A stretch of 64,000 nucleotides of DNA from Oxalicibacterium faecigallinarum (GTDB taxonomy: Bacteria > Pseudomonadota > Gammaproteobacteria > Burkholderiales > Burkholderiaceae_D), in NCBI RefSeq assembly GCF_014635705.1, contig NZ_BMDI01000003.1, positions 124,001 through 188,000 on the forward strand. Reading direction: 5' to 3'. The position numbers and the translations under genes were made by a program. Shown one piece after another: positions 63,689 to 64,000 of the stretch. The notes below the pieces were generated by a model, which was not told the origin of the DNA, did no database searches, and was given only the letters and a program-made list of their open reading frames with translations. Positions within the stretch are counted from its first letter, which is position 1, and each line of letters opens with the position of its first letter.

Positions 63689-64000
63689 TCACGTGCGCAA
63701 CAAATAGTCGAGGAAGACGCCCGCAAAGATGGCGGCACCGAGCCAGTTGTTGTGCCGGAATGCCTTGAAGCAGCCCTCGCGTCCGCGATCACGAATCAGA
63801 AAGTAGTGATAAACCGCGCAGGCACTGGCGATCAACATCCCCGCCACAAACCATGTGCGTAGTCCGAATTGCCAGCCAATGATCAGGATGATGGCAAAGC
63901 TGACGGCATAGCACAGCATCACGGCCGCGACATCAAAGCGACCGAAGGTGATGGCAGACGTCTTCATGCCGATTTTCAGATCATCGTCACGATCCACCAT
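63689..64000 (-). CDS. ubiA: 4-hydroxybenzoate polyprenyltransferase, C-terminal part, cut by window edge
   Basis: The frame is open from the window end to a stop at 63689, giving 103 residues of the C-terminal part. It has the second Asp-rich motif (DRDDDLKIG), the TSAITFGR stretch, and about three transmembrane segments, as in UbiA. It adds the polyprenyl tail to 4-hydroxybenzoate in ubiquinone synthesis. Coq7 in this window acts later in that pathway. Confidence 0.9.
   Translation of the reverse strand: MVDRDDDLKIGMKTSAITFGRFDVAAVMLCYAVSFAIILIIGWQFGLRTWFVAGMLIASACAVYHYFLIRDRGREGCFKAFRHNNWLGAAIFAGVFLDYLLRT

Noticed and set aside
1-64000. CRISPR arrays, tRNA/rRNA genes, transposases and defence islands
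   Set aside because: No regularly spaced direct repeats, cloverleaf-like sequences or transposase/defence proteins were found; the window is core chromosome.

Overview
The window looks like a conserved chromosomal segment of a betaproteobacterium of the order Burkholderiales, most likely family Oxalobacteraceae (Herminiimonas/Janthinobacterium-like). This rests on moderate GC content, Burkholderia-type trimeric porins, a BPSS1780-family membrane protein, the dusB-fis pair, the rplM-rpsI-argC-bactofilin-erpA order and a thrB-polA neighbourhood typical of that group. The species is inferred from recalled gene order and protein style, not from any search. Almost everything is core metabolism or housekeeping. 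I see no prophage, insertion sequence, CRISPR array, tRNA or rRNA gene.

Layout. Positions 1-3500 (minus) hold an OmpR-type two-component pair followed by the start of an RND efflux adaptor cut by the window edge, plus a small cysteine-rich protein. Positions 3600-6240 carry two porins. Positions 6377-14100 hold ubiquinone hydroxylase Coq7, an OsmC protein, ribosomal proteins L13/S9 behind a strong promoter, argC, an anchored coiled-coil protein, a bactofilin, erpA, and on the minus strand anmK and an M23 envelope peptidase. Positions 14250-23455 run plus: tyrS, dtd, a YbhB-like protein, a histidine phosphatase, dusB-fis, purH, ruvC-ruvA-ruvB and a YaiI-family protein. Then come a hydratase, an EEP-fold phosphodiesterase and an unrecognised Lys/Ala-rich protein.

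Positions 26350-39103 hold valS (minus), thiS-thiG-thiE, uvrD, then thrB with a membrane protein (minus), a DUF2782 protein and polA. Positions 39164-44375 hold a Tat-exported dienelactone-hydrolase-like protein, a ZIP metal transporter, a composite structured repeat, a sulfurtransferase, an EamA exporter and a Rieske oxygenase. Positions 44775-48676 are the xseB-ispA-dxs isoprenoid cluster and folE2. Positions 48834-54479 hold a cobalamin adenosyltransferase, a GcvA-like LysR regulator and the glycolate oxidase operon glcD-glcE-glcF. The last 10 kb has an ICMT-like methyltransferase, gpx coupled to pilU, pilT, the yggS-proC pair, a stand-alone EAL protein, a DUF4142 protein, an MFS exporter, an SDR oxidoreductase and the end of ubiA.

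The more unusual signals are non-coding. They include a short inverted-repeat-bounded element between ruvA and ruvB, a large nested-hairpin repeat at 41046-41310, a ZIP gene with no ATG/GTG start beside a 17-bp palindrome, a terminator whose T-run abuts the anmK start codon, and several clean palindromes upstream of operons. No new multi-gene system is evident. These elements and the Lys/Ala-rich protein are the best candidates for follow-up.
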